Positions 34,220 to 46,100 of a stretch of 64,000 nt of DNA are shown piece by piece (position 1 is the first letter of the stretch; every line of letters begins with the position of its first letter). The translations under genes and the position numbers were made by a program. The notes beneath the pieces are model-generated. The model had not been told where the DNA came from. It searched no databases and saw only the letters and a program-made list of their open reading frames with translations. The DNA is from Lepraria neglecta (lineage: Eukaryota; Ascomycota; Lecanoromycetes; Lecanorales; Stereocaulaceae): the NCBI GenBank assembly GCA_033220425.1, contig CM065650.1, positions 2,232,001 to 2,296,000 of the forward strand, given 5' to 3'.

Positions 34220-34718
34220 ATGAAGCTCACTACCAAATCCTTCTCCTTCTTCCTCGCTTGCACCGCCTACACATCTGCTCTCCGTCTGCAGGTGCCACTA
34301 GCAGTAACCGAACGCCTCCCCCCTCCCCCCCCCCCGAAACACTATGCACTGACGACGGCAAATTGTAAGCGCTTTCAAACCCAGCTTCTCCTGCAAAGTT
34401 GAGACTGCCATCTTCCACCATCGTCGAATTTGTTTCTTACCTTCCCACAGAGTCGATCCCCGCTACGACCCTTCCCTTAAAGACTTCTGCATCGACAAAG
34501 CGGACATGAATTACGCACATCCTTAAAGCTGCACGCATTATCTTGTATGCGTAGCACACCACGTCCCGTATGACATGATATGCGCACTGAATATGGACGG
34601 GTGTCCTCTGTACTATGTCGCGTGGTCTGGACCGAATCCTGCGACGCGTCGTTGTGATTACACTGGATGTATCGCCGATGATATTGTCTGTCCTGAAGAA
34701 AAGAGTTTACCGCTCTGA
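34220..34718 (+). pseudogene. Decayed gene for a small cysteine-rich secreted protein
   Basis: The ATG at 34220 starts a clear signal peptide (MKLTTKSFSFFLACTAYTSA), 75 bp after a TATA box, followed by a proline run over a long C tract. Downstream, after one ordinary intron, the region encodes cysteine-containing segments typical of a small secreted protein (ADDIVCPEEKSL near its end at 34718). The reading frame is interrupted about twice, so it does not look functional as given; one interruption is at a homopolymer where assembly error is possible. No family is recognised. Confidence 0.5.
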
Positions 34719-35074
34719 TTCTTGGTCAGTATGTAACCATTTCACAGGATATAGACCAACAACGGAGCCAGCTTTCGATCATTTCAGTCATGCGGACAGT
34801 CATACATCATGCTTATCCTAACCGCTGGTCATCAAATTCTCTGGACTAGCAAGGTTTAGGAGAGGCAAGTTCGTAGAAAATCTATAAGCTCCAAGTCTAT
34901 CTACTCAATATAGCCTAACACTTAAAGAACAAGATCACTTACGCCAAACCTCTATGCGTCGCTCGCTTTTCATTATTTGAGGAATTTTTACCACCAAGGC
35001 CATGCGTATACCTGATCATCTAAGTTTCTATCACACCGACGACTACCTTATGTTCAAAATGTCGCAGGGAGATC
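34719..35074. other. Intergenic, nothing recognised
   Basis: 356 bp between a decayed secreted-protein gene and the stop of the FAD oxidoreductase. I see no open frame, repeat or structure of note. Confidence 0.5.
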
Positions 35075-36672
35075 TCACCCAGACCACATCTTGGTCACCA
35101 ATTGATCGGTATAGTTCCAGATCGCGGTAGAGCTCTGCGTCACGAACGCAGCGCCCGTCCAATACGTGTTTCTCTGGCCCTGCAGGGCAAAGAGCTTGTT
35201 GTAGAACCCCTTGGCGATCTGGTCCGAGGGCACGTACAGCTCGTACGGCGAGTGGCTCGTGAAATCGATGATGCTGAGGTCCTTTACGGGGCCTGATGAG
35301 TTGGGTATGACACCCGTGGCTCGCAAGCGGGTGAGGGTGTCTTGAAGGGCGGTCTCGACTTGGGACTCGGTGAAGGTTGGTTGAGAATCGTTGCCGGCGA
35401 AGAGAAAATAGTGGATGCCGGGCACTGCTGTTGCGTAGATGTTGTAGACGCCTGGTACGACCGGAATGTTGAAATTGTTGGTGTTCGTTGTTCCGTAGTT
35501 GACCAATGTTACGTTGTCGGGAACGCCAGAGTTGTTGACAAGGCCAACGTACCAGGAGTGGCCCCGGAACTTGTTGAAGATAGGGACCTCGGTCTTGTTG
35601 TTCAGATCGAAGCCGTTCAGATTGTCGATCACTGAGTAAATGGCAGAGTCAGCATGACTTCTGATGATCAAGGAAACGAGGCGTGAGGCACGGAAACGAG
35701 CCACGAGACAAGTCTTTAGAGCTGATGCTCCTAAGTCGTGTTTCCAAGAGCTCGCGATCATCTCGGATTCCAAGGGTGATTGGATAACTCAGAAATTCAC
35801 TTACGCGGTGGAATTGCAGAGATGAGCTTCTTGGCACGGATGAGCTTCTTCCCAGAGGGCGTCTGGACCGTGATTGTGACCCCATCCGCCGCACTCCGAT
35901 CCATGGAGATGACAGTACTGCTCAACAGCGCATAGGATCCCAGCTCTTGCGTGGCATTCCCGTAGATGAGGCTGTTGTCTTTGGCGGCCAAGGCTCCTGG
36001 TCCATCACCAGAGAGAGAAGCCGGGCTGAAGAAGTCCGGAGAAAAGTATTTGATGGCGAGAAGAGTCGGTAGAGTCACAAAGTTACCCCAACCTTCACCA
36101 TAGAGACTCAAGTAGGGCACTGCATCCTGCAATTCGTACTTCGTGATGAACTGCCCGAAGGGCAACAGCAGATCAGCAGGCACCGGGAACGGGACGTCGT
36201 CGAGACTGTAGAACAAGGACGGATATTTGGCGACCTGCACCTGGAACGCGTTCCAGGCACCCAAGAGATCGCCTTGCTTCGGGGTCGCAGGTAGGCCGGT
36301 TGAAAAGTCCGCATATTCTGAGGTGACGCCCGGTGTGGTGTAGTTGTATTGGTACAATGGCACCTGGAGACGGGCAAAAAACGCTCTCACGATAGGTGTG
36401 TCCTGGTACTCGGCCACGCCAAGCTCGATCACCTTCTTCGAAGCTGGGTCAACGTAGGTCTTGGTATGCCCACCAAGCCTATCTTGTTGTTCCACAACCG
36501 CTACCGATTTGCCCAGCTCCTTTGACTTGATCGCGGCGTATGTTCCGGCGGCACCTCCGCCAATCACGCAGACATCGACGTCGAGTGTGTTTTGTTGCGA
36601 GATATTGGCATCTCTCTGCGTAAGCGCTGCAGCTGCCCAGCCGATGAGAGCAAAGGAGGCGATGCTAAGCAT
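35075..36672 (-). CDS. Secreted or vesicular FAD-dependent oxidoreductase (amine-oxidase fold)
   Basis: Flavoenzyme of the fungal NAD(P)-binding/amine-oxidase-like group that includes beta-cyclopiazonate dehydrogenase. Two exons on the minus strand, 36672-35805 and 35631-35075, 474 residues. The ATG at 36672 is chosen because it begins a signal peptide (MLSIASFALIGWAAAAL); the upstream extension has only a TTG. The FAD-binding motif is VDVCVIGGGAAGTYAAIK near residue 34, followed by VAVVEQQDRLGGHTKTY, as in the family. Exon 1 ends SAIPP and exon 2 starts with LIDNLNGF. The C-terminus has SIIDFTSHSPYELYVP and NTYWTGAAFVTQSS, the conserved end of the fold. The substrate is unknown. The 173-bp intron is of the introner-like type. 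Confidence 0.85.
35632..35804 (-). mobile_element. Introner-like intron E in the FAD oxidoreductase gene
   Basis: A 173-bp intron on the minus strand, GTAAGT..TACTCAG. It shares with the LYS2 introns the core GACTTAGGAGC, a returning arm AAAGACTTGTCTCGTGGCTC and the block TGCTGACTC before the acceptor. It is the only intron of this gene and three times longer than the ordinary introns in the window. Confidence 0.65.
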
Positions 36673-37967
36673 GTTTCTGGACGCGCGACCCACGCTGTTC
36701 AAGACCGTCACGGCACCAAATCGCAAGAAGAGGCTCGGGATGGGGAGAGAGTGGAAGGGCGCACGACAGGGATTCGGATGATATTTATATTTCTATCTAT
36801 GCGGGCTATTATTGTAGCTATTCGATCGCTACGTTTATACCCAAGAAACCGGCCTAGGGCGGTGAGGCTGTCTGCGTCGCGTCGCGTCGCGTAGCGCTTC
36901 TCCCGGGCTCTGAAGCGTCTCATAGCTCGGATCGTCCATTGCCCAGCCTCGCCATAGCAAAAAACAAACCGAAATGTAGACCCCGGAACCACCCTAAACG
37001 CGGCATAGAGCATCCCCTAGAGCTTCGCATAAAAGGCTTCGCTAGGGCCCTCGCTAGGGCCTCGTTAGGCGGATTCACATTTCGTTTTTTTTTGGCCATG
37101 GCGAACCAGCTCCACCGGACTACCGTGAACGAAGGATCGACTACTACCTTAACCTCCTTCTGCGCTCTCGGAAAAGGTCAGCAAGATGGCTGAAGTTGCG
37201 CTGTCTATGGAAAACAAGTTTCGCCGGCGGGAAACTATCGACAATGCCTGCCTTGGCGGAATACAAGATAATCGTCTAGTGTAGCCGCTGATGTGGCAAC
37301 GCAAAGCTATGGTCCAACGAGAAGCTTGTCTCATCACCCACGGCTGTCAGCGTAGGTGTCCGTCGCAACAGCCGGATGGTCCTTCCATGTTGACTAGCAA
37401 GCCGTCCGATATCCTATCCTGCTAGCGTCAATTCTCCCCAAAGCCAAAATCATGCAGGACGGGAGAGATCCTTCCAGTACAATAGCGTACCAATGATATC
37501 AGACCCGTTCAAGCTTTCATCTTGACATCTGTAGTGCTGTTCAAGCACTATGGTAGGTTGGTCTTGATCAAGGATGAAGTTGAAGAGTTGGAGGAGTTCA
37601 CAGATTCTGGGATACATGGTTGCCGATGGGTCCAAATTCCGGACAATATTAATTAATTCTGGAGCCGGCGAGGGCATGATTAGCGGGAATCATAATAATA
37701 ATGATCCCATGTCGACCACCTAGTAAGGCCTCCGGGGTAATACTGCTTAGCACGCCACCAAACACTAGGGTTCTTTACATATCACTAGAAGTGTCTATTC
37801 GCTTAAAAGGATAGATATATACAACTGTTCCTATGTTAGAACTCAATCGAAGTTTTTAACATGCTATTATTTACGCTGTATTGCAAGGATATTATTAGCG
37901 GGACGCTAAGATTTATTATCGGTACCAGTAAGCTTAGCGCGAGTTAGATCGCCCCTCCGGATTCTGG
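36673..37967. other. Region between the oxidoreductase and the RIP-altered block
   Basis: Holds (GTCGC)n near 36877, the recurrent AGACCCCGGA segment at 36979, and a CGCTAGGGCC direct repeat near 37040. A minus-strand frame of 75 codons (37677-37450, with NIVRNLDPSATMYPRICELLQLF) is protein-like in composition but has no family; it may be a small gene or an exon. From about 37790 the base composition shifts to the TA-rich type. Confidence 0.4.
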
Positions 37968-38108
37968 ACTCGTCTCGGCCAAAAGTCTAGCAATACGCTA
38001 GGGTATGCCCACCAATCATTGCCGGCTGAAGAGAGTTCTATGGATGATCTGATTGGTGTCCTCGTGCTAAGATTATAGTATCTTGCTAGACTTTTGGCCG
38101 AAACGAGT
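37968..38108. mobile_element. MITE-like element with 26-bp inverted repeats
   Basis: 141 bp bounded by ACTCGTCTCGGCCAAAAGTC... (37968-37993) and its inverted copy (38083-38108), with one C/T mismatch. No coding capacity. A target duplication is not evident. It lies 20 bp outside the B2 repeat of the YR element. Confidence 0.6.
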
Positions 38109-38128
38109 AGGATCCTGCGAGACGACGC

Positions 38129-38258
38129 TTAGTATTCTCACTCCTGAAGCTATACACACCGGCACAAGTGGATATGTAAATACATGCTTAGGCGGTCTAA
38201 CGCCAGGGCTAGCAGGCCTAGAAAGGCTATAACAGGTGCCCCAGCGCTAGAAAACTCC
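38129..38258 (-). repeat. B2 repeat, presumed 3' terminus of the YR retrotransposon
   Basis: 130 bp, separated from A2 by 73 bp. It is less altered by RIP-type change than B1. Confidence 0.75.
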
Positions 38259-38331
38259 CATGCCTAGGCGGTATAGATCTGGAGTGTAGATAGGCTATAT
38301 ATAGACTATATATAGGGTACGGGTGGGCGGG

Positions 38332-38511
38332 AAAGAACTACTATAGCTCTAAAAGAGATGTACTCGACTGAAGAGCTAACTACTAGTAGGATATTTATAT
38401 AAATAGTGCTCTCAGGAAGCACGGATCTCTCGCTATAGTCTATAGTTATAGCGTATAGCTGAAACCGTATCTGATTATGAGATATACTAACCTATAGTCC
38501 TACTATAGCGA
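38332..38511 (-). repeat. A2 repeat of the YR retrotransposon
   Basis: 180 bp, directly adjoining B1 at 38512. Same orientation as A1. Confidence 0.8.
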
Positions 38512-38641
38512 TTAGTGTTCTTACTCCTAAAGCTATATATATCGATATAAGTGGATATATAAATAGATACTTGGGCGGTCTAACGCTAGGGCTAGCAGGC
38601 CTAGAAAGGCTATAATAGGTGCCCTAGCGCTAGAAAACTCC
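38512..38641 (-). repeat. B1 repeat of the YR retrotransposon
   Basis: 130 bp, same length and orientation as B2 at 38129-38258. Confidence 0.8.
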
Positions 38642-40007
38642 TAAATAATACCTAAATAACGCCCCCGTAGAGGGTTTCTGAGGAAGGCCTCGTAGAGTAG
38701 CTCCTGGCGAGTATCGCTAGTACTAGCGCTACTGGTACCGATATAATACTATAAGTATTCGCTTAGGATAAGTAACTATATATAGACGATAGGAGTTCGA
38801 CTTCTATAGCTCTAGTAGCTAGATTTCTTTATTACTAAGGCCTGTCTCTTATATAGAGATAGTAGCCCCCCTATAGAAGGAGTGTCCTAAATAATAACCT
38901 TCTACTCTAAATAATATAAGTACTTAACGAAGGTAACTTATAGTAATCTCCCTTATAAATATAGAGCCTCCTAGCTAGAAAAGGGGACTATTTAGTATAG
39001 TCTTCTACTTGAATAAATAGTATAACGCCTTAACTATATATACTCTATTATCGGAAGCTACGATAGTAAGGGTAATACCCTACCTAAAAGGGTCCGTTTT
39101 TAATACTAGAAGGGTAAGCTCTAGATAGTTCTTATATAGCCTTACTGAGCGACGAGTTAGGAACTACTAGCTGAATTTATAATTATTATAATCTTTTACG
39201 ATATAGGTAAACTCCCCTATATAGAGGAATATAGCGAATATAAGGTAAAAGGCTGTATATAATATTGAACTAGTCTCGTTATACTAGTTAAAATAAGAGA
39301 GGATTTATAGGAGTAGATCCTTAGTAATAGGATATCTTTCTTTTATCCTAGCCTCGCCCTATAGACGTTATATACCTACTATTATATATTCTAATTACGG
39401 GTTATAAAATACTACGAGGCCTTTATAGCCTATATCTATATATACTCATCTAACGTCTATTAAGTAAGCCTTAACTATCTTCGTCTTAACCCGTTTTATA
39501 CTAAGATCTACTATCTAACTAGCTAATAAGTTTACTATCGCTAGGAAGGGAGGTATAATCCCCCTAAGTATATAATAGGTAATATATAACTGCGCTAGTA
39601 TAGTATACGTTTTTCGGGTTTTCGTTACTAACCCCTACTATAGGAGTCGAGCGGCTTCTCGTAGTAATACGGTCTAACTATACCAAGATTATAGTAGGTC
39701 CCGCTCTGACTTAGTAGAGATATAGCTAGGTAACCTAGCTGAGGGTATCTATTAGCGATTTTTCGATACCGAAATCGCGAGAGGTTATCGGCTAGTTGGT
39801 TAGCCCCTATTAGGATCCATTCCGGAATTAAGTAGATATTATATCTAGCTATAAGTATAGCTATATCCCTTAATAGAGCTATAGCTGGTCTACGGATCGA
39901 GGATTTATATAGCCTATAGATATAGGTATTATTATCGCAATAAAGGGTTAATTTAGATCCCCGGAGTTATTCTAACTATAGCTAAATCGCGTGAAGAATA
40001 GCCTTTA

Positions 40008-40160
40008 TAGCAGGGTCTTAGTATAGATGAAATATACAACGCGTAAAGATCACAATAAACGAGTTATTAGGGTTGAATGAGTTATTGATTCTTTCTAGCT
40101 ACTAAGCGGAAGAAATATATAAGGCAAGCGTAAGCGCTTACTAATCTAGTAACTATAATA
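40008..40160 (-). repeat. Gypsy LTR (left end)
   Basis: 153 bp next to the CTTTA duplication at 40003-40007. It starts TA where the least altered copy starts TG. Confidence 0.85.
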
Positions 40161-43100
40161 GTTGCCCCCGCCGAAAGATACCGTTCGCCCACGAGGTATT
40201 AAGAAGTTAGAAGAAGCTAGAAGAAGCTCTATACATCAAGAGGATCGTATTACTAGGTTGAGATTCTATACGAGCCGACTATTATCCGGGGCCGCTATTA
40301 TAAAGAAAAGTAGGCGACTATTATTTAGGGTCGCCGTTATTAGGAATAAAAACTCGATAGGTAGAGTATTAGTACTATACCTTTTCTCAGGAATGAAAAT
40401 ATCGATAGGTAGAGTATTAGTACTATGCCTTTTTTCAGCTATACTTATTCGGTAGCGTATAGCTCCCCTCGAGTATTAAGCTCGATATTACTATCTTCTA
40501 CTAGCTTCCCGAAGTTCTCTAAAGGAGCTTATCTCTAGCTCTTAAATAAACTATTATAGAAGGTAATATACGATATAGTAGGGAAAGTATCGGTGAAAAG
40601 AATAATAGCGTCGTTAATACGTTTAGCGATACTATTATAGTATACCCGATTATCTATAAGCTCGTCTATTTCGTTCTTTGCAGCTTTAAAAGTACCCTAG
40701 ACCTTTGAAGTTTACGTAGGAACCTTCGTCTACGGTATAAATAATTTCTAGTATATAATAATCCTACTCTACTTGAATATACGTCCAGCGTAGCTGTTAA
40801 ATACCTTATAAAATCCTTCAAGTAGCTACGCTATAGCTACTACCTTTCCTTCCGCAATACGTAAGTTCTTCTTAAGATTTTTATTATCTAGAGTTAGGGT
40901 AGCGATAAGCTTATCCTTTATATTATTATCTAGTAGTAGCTCCTCTTTATCTTTATCGCTATTAATAAGAATTATATTCGGCTTCTACTTTGCGGGTATA
41001 GTATTTTTTAGAGGTAGTAGAGGCTCCTACGTAGGCTCCTAAGTAGGCTCCTTCCTTAGTATAGTCTTCTTGCCCTTTCCTTTTATCTCGGTTACTAACT
41101 CCTTTAGTAATATCTCTACCTTCTAACGCTTCGATAGCAGGCCCGGTATATTTTTTCCTCCCTTACACTTTAACTTCAAAGCCGTCTCCGTAGCCTTACC
41201 CGGCGCAGCCTGAATTTTATAGACTCGGCCGTTAACGATAGTATACTTATTATATACCTTTATCCAAGTAAAATCCTCCTAGTCTATATTATACGACCGC
41301 TCTCCTTTATCTCTATATATCTATATATATCCGAACGGAACTTTATAGACCCATTTTTCTATCTTACTATCGTAACGCTTTACTACCTAGCTATAATTTA
41401 TCTATTCCGAATACAGCGGGTCCCTTAAATAGAAGACCGTAGGCTATCTCTTATAGCGCTCTATCCGAGAGATTACTTTATTCTTAGTAATATTAGCTAT
41501 CTAAAGTAATAAAAGATTAATGCCAGTTAGCGGCTATATAGATTTGTCTACTATTATATTATAATTAGGCTCGTTATAAAGTAGAGGGTCGTTAACCTTC
41601 CGATCGCCTATCTAGTCCCCGTCTCCTTCTTTCTAGTAGGTATATACCGGAATACTAGAGCGTAGCTTTATTAAAGTAGGGGAATCGTTATTACTAAAGA
41701 GGATCTTAAGGGCAGGTAAATTAATATAAATAAACGGACTAGTAGGCTTACGGAAAGGAAGGACTAGAGTATCCTAGAGATCGTCGAGCTCCCTCTTTAG
41801 ATCTAGCCTCTCTTCTAGTTAATTCAGGTAGTTAGTATACTATAGTACTAGTTATAGAAAAAATATATAATTAATTTAGGGGGTATAAAGGTTAAGACCT
41901 TAGCACAAGTCCGAGTAAATAAATAGCTCTATATATAGGTTTTTATTAATAGGGCAAGCTAAAGGACTAATAAGTTCTCTAAAAGTTACCTTGAAAGGAT
42001 TATTTATAAAATTCTATAATACGTATACTAGCTCCTTAGGTTCTGTAATAATAGGTAGAAGCTTAGCGTTTACGGTAATAGGGTACCTCGGAATAATATA
42101 CACGTTAATTATTCTAACGATCTGATTAATATCAGGTCTAAGTCCTAACCTAACGGTCTCCTCGTTTTAGCGTTATAGATATTCTAATAGCTCGTTAATA
42201 GAGGGTAATCCGCTAAGAATAAACCGCGCGTCGTCGTCTTTAGATAGGTAGTACTACAAAATAGCTTCAGCGTAATAATAATCTTTTGGTTTAAAAGGTA
42301 TACCCTAGTAGCTATTATATAAGGGTAAGGGAATAATAAACTTAGCCTCCGTATCCGTTTCTTCCGTATTATCTTCTTGTAGCTCGAATTCATATTCGGA
42401 AAAAGATATAGGTTACGTTCGATACGATATTACGTATAAAAGGTATAGGGTATAGGTAAGTTAAGTAAGGTAAGGTATTATAATCTTCGCGAAGCAAAAC
42501 TAAGCGCGTTACTAGACCGTAATAAAGGCGTGAAAATTACTACCGAAAAATCTCTGCAGCCGCGTTACTTATTCGGCTTTAGAGCTATATAGATATATAC
42601 TAGATAAAGGCTATAGTTATAGCTAGATGCAAGTTCCTTCTACCTCTATTGGTAAGCCAGTTAACGTCCTCGTTGTCCTAAATATACTCCGGGCCTTTAG
42701 TAAACTCGCTACATTTAACGTCTAGCTTGACGGTACGCTAATAAGTAATACTTGTCGGCGTATAAGAAGAAGGTAGCGTTCAAGATTTCTTCTAAGCTGC
42801 GCTTTATTATCTCTTTCCTTTAGATTCTTTTCGAGACTCTATTTAGTAGCCTCGTACTAATTAAGGTCTATATTTTTCTTTATATTCCTCGATAAGCTCT
42901 CTTGCGTCTACTAAGTTATTAATACTATACTATTTATTCTAGACGGGTCCCTATCCTTTCTACTTGACTAGGTATTCTATTACTATTCGCTTTCTATAAC
43001 TAGGAAGTCTTCTCTCTCTTCGGTCAAGTAGATATTTAATCTCGTAGTAATTATTAGTACCTTCCTCGTCGTTATCGAATACCGGGCCCTAGCTAGTTTC

Positions 43101-46100
43101 CCTTAGTTACCTATACGGATCTTCTCTAGGCGGAGCGGGTTCTAGTACTATAACTAAAACGATAGGGTATATAGTTATTAATTCGGGGAGGTCGAGCTTA
43201 TATACAAGCCTTCCGTATCTCTTAAGGATCTTAAATAGGCCAGCTCGTTAGTTAGAAAGCTTCTTATTATCTAACCCTAGTAATTAATATCCGTTATAGA
43301 GTTTCAGGAAAACTATATCTCCTTCCTCTATAAGGAGTAGAATATACTTAGAATTATAGCGAATCTTTAATTCAGCCGCGGCAAAAGTAATTATATCTAC
43401 GGCTTCCTTTCGATTCGTAGACCTCACGTTAGTAATATCTATCTAATTCTTAGACGTTGAAACCGCAGCCGAAGTTCCGTTATTAAGCTTTATTCCGTAT
43501 ATAATCTTATTCGGTAATAATATTATAGAAGCGTTAGAAGAATTATTAAGTACTAAGCGAAGCGTTACGGTAAATTCATTCTATAGCTTATCTAGGAAAT
43601 AAGTAATATAGAACCTCAGGGCAATTTCGACTATCTGATTCGTTTACTCGGACTAACCGTCCGATTAAGGATAGTAGGTAGTAGAGACTATAAGCTTAGT
43701 GCCTAATACCTTAAAAATAGCCTTCTATAGTATAGAAAGGAACTTCGGATCTCTATCGGAGATGATTATATTAGGAATTCCCTAGTTAGCTAATATAGCG
43801 AGTAACCTAATAGCCTATTCCTCTATAGTCTAGGTATCCTTTCTAGATACTATAGTGACCTTCTTAGAGAATTTATTAGTAACTATAAGTATAGTATTAT
43901 AACTATTCCGTAGGATAGGTAATATAAGAATAAAATCAATAGTAATAGTATAAAAGACCTTGGGTAGGGTAACGATCGGTTTTATCTCCCTATAAGATAT
44001 ATACCTCTTAGTTTAGTTTAGCTAATAATTAGGACAATATAAAATATAGCGCTTAAGTCTTCGTGTAAGGTACCTTATATAATAATTTCCGATAATCTAC
44101 TTATATACGGTAATACCCTCTATAACTTCGCTTGTTATAGGCTAGCTCGAAGACTTCTTATTCTATAGTCTTGGGAATATAGAGTCGTTCCCGGTCGTTG
44201 AAACTATCCTTATAGTAGATAAGACTATCTCGTAGAAAGAATTAGATATTAGGAATATAGATATCATCCTCGGTACTTCCAGGATCCAGCTTCTTTAGTC
44301 TATCTTTTTCCTCGCAGAGAGTAATTATAATCTTAGACTATTTCTTATCCTCGGTATACGCCTATAGAAGCTATTTCCGGTAGTCCTCTAATATCTCGGT
44401 AAAGGTTATATTATAGGTGAATACCTTATCGAGCACCCCTAGTAAATCTATATCTACCTTTTCTTCTTTATTGCGGAGTAGCCTTAATAAGGTATTAGGA
44501 ACTATATTCTACTTCCCCGGTCTCTAATATACGTCCAAGTTATATTACGAGGTATACTAGGAGGCTCGGACTAAACGAAGGTTCATCCTATCAGAAGAGG
44601 ACGAGGACAAGGTAGTTTGCCGGGCGATATCTATAGTCGCTAAATAATCGGTAAAAATGATAACTTTCTTTATCGGCACCTGCACTAATAGGTATAGGAT
44701 CTTCTTTAGGGTCTAAATAAGACCGGTAACTTCAAGTTCTATAGGCTAATACTGAGCTTTAGTAGGGTTAAGAAGCTTCGATAGAAATAGAATAGGCTAA
44801 ATATTAGCCCTTAGGAAAGAATTGCCTTGCGGGTCTCCCTTTACGTAGTATACTATAGTACCGATACTATATCTCTTAGATATATTAATGTCAATATATA
44901 GTTAACGGGAAGGATTACGATAGTATAGGTATATTTCAGACGTTAACGCCTTCTGGAGTAGCTTGAATAACTCTAGCTCTTCTTCTATTAGGTCGAATCT
45001 CGCGTTCCGTAAGTATATCTTTCGTATATACCCCCCTTTTACTAGGGAGCTCTTTAATAACTCCGTCTTACAACGCTAGAGAGGCTCGGTAATCTAGGCA
45101 AAGTAACTAATATTACTTCGTAACCAATTTGCCATCCTAATATAAGTTTCTAGTACTTATAGTATATCCGGGAATCGAAGACTCTTAATAGCTACCACCC
45201 TTTCTATAGTAGTAGTTATACCGAAACTATCTACCTTCTACCTAAGTAGTATAACGGAAGGGTATACGAGGAAGGACTTCTTCGGTTCTAGTATAATCTT
45301 TAGGCTTATAAATAGGGAGAAAATAGTATTTAAATATTATAGGTATTCGTTTATTAATCGGGAAAAGATGACTATATTATCTATATAGTACCTCGTAAAG
45401 TATCAGTATAGTTGAAGGAAATTATCTATCTTCCTTTAGACGTAAGGTACTAATCCTTTAAATCCTATAGCGGCGACGTTATAGTATTCCGCCCCTCGAT
45501 ACGAGATAACCGTAAATTTATACCGATCTTCCTTCTTAACTAGGAAAAGATGGAATTAGCCGCTATAGTCAATAATACTAATCTAAGTATATCCCTATAC
45601 GGATAAGACGATATCGTTCTATAAGGGCAAGGGGTAATTATTAGAGATTATAATCTTATTAAGCCCACAGATATCGATAATAACGCGTCTCTTCTGTCTC
45701 GGGGTCTTCTCCGGACCTTCGTAGACGGTCTTCTATATAATAAATACCGGGAAGGCGAATAGCGAAGGTTTAGTAGACTATAATATCTTTTCTTACTTAT
45801 ATATTTTATCGAACTTCTTATTAATAAGTGCCCGAGTATTAGGGCTAAGAGGATATACCTTATTGCCGAGTTTGGCGTCCGAAGATTACCAGTCTATTAT
45901 TACCGGAATAGTAAGCTATTCCGATTCTAGAAGGTCGATCGTATCGCCAGAATCTTCCCAAATTCGTAGGTATCCTTTAGTAATTCTCTAAATAGCGATA
46001 ACTTCTTCTTCCTTGCCGTAGATAGTAATACCGTTAGTAAGTTTTATCTCTATAGTAGGGTTAATCTAAGTTCGTATTATAGCGGGCCTTGGGTCTAGTA

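Noticed and set aside
36673-36726. Upstream extension of the FAD oxidoreductase
   Set aside because: Starts with TTG and would bury the signal peptide that begins at 36672.
40162-40455. Short open frames inside the Gypsy and YR fossils treated as genes
   Set aside because: Chance frames in TA-rich RIP-altered DNA; no independent coding support.
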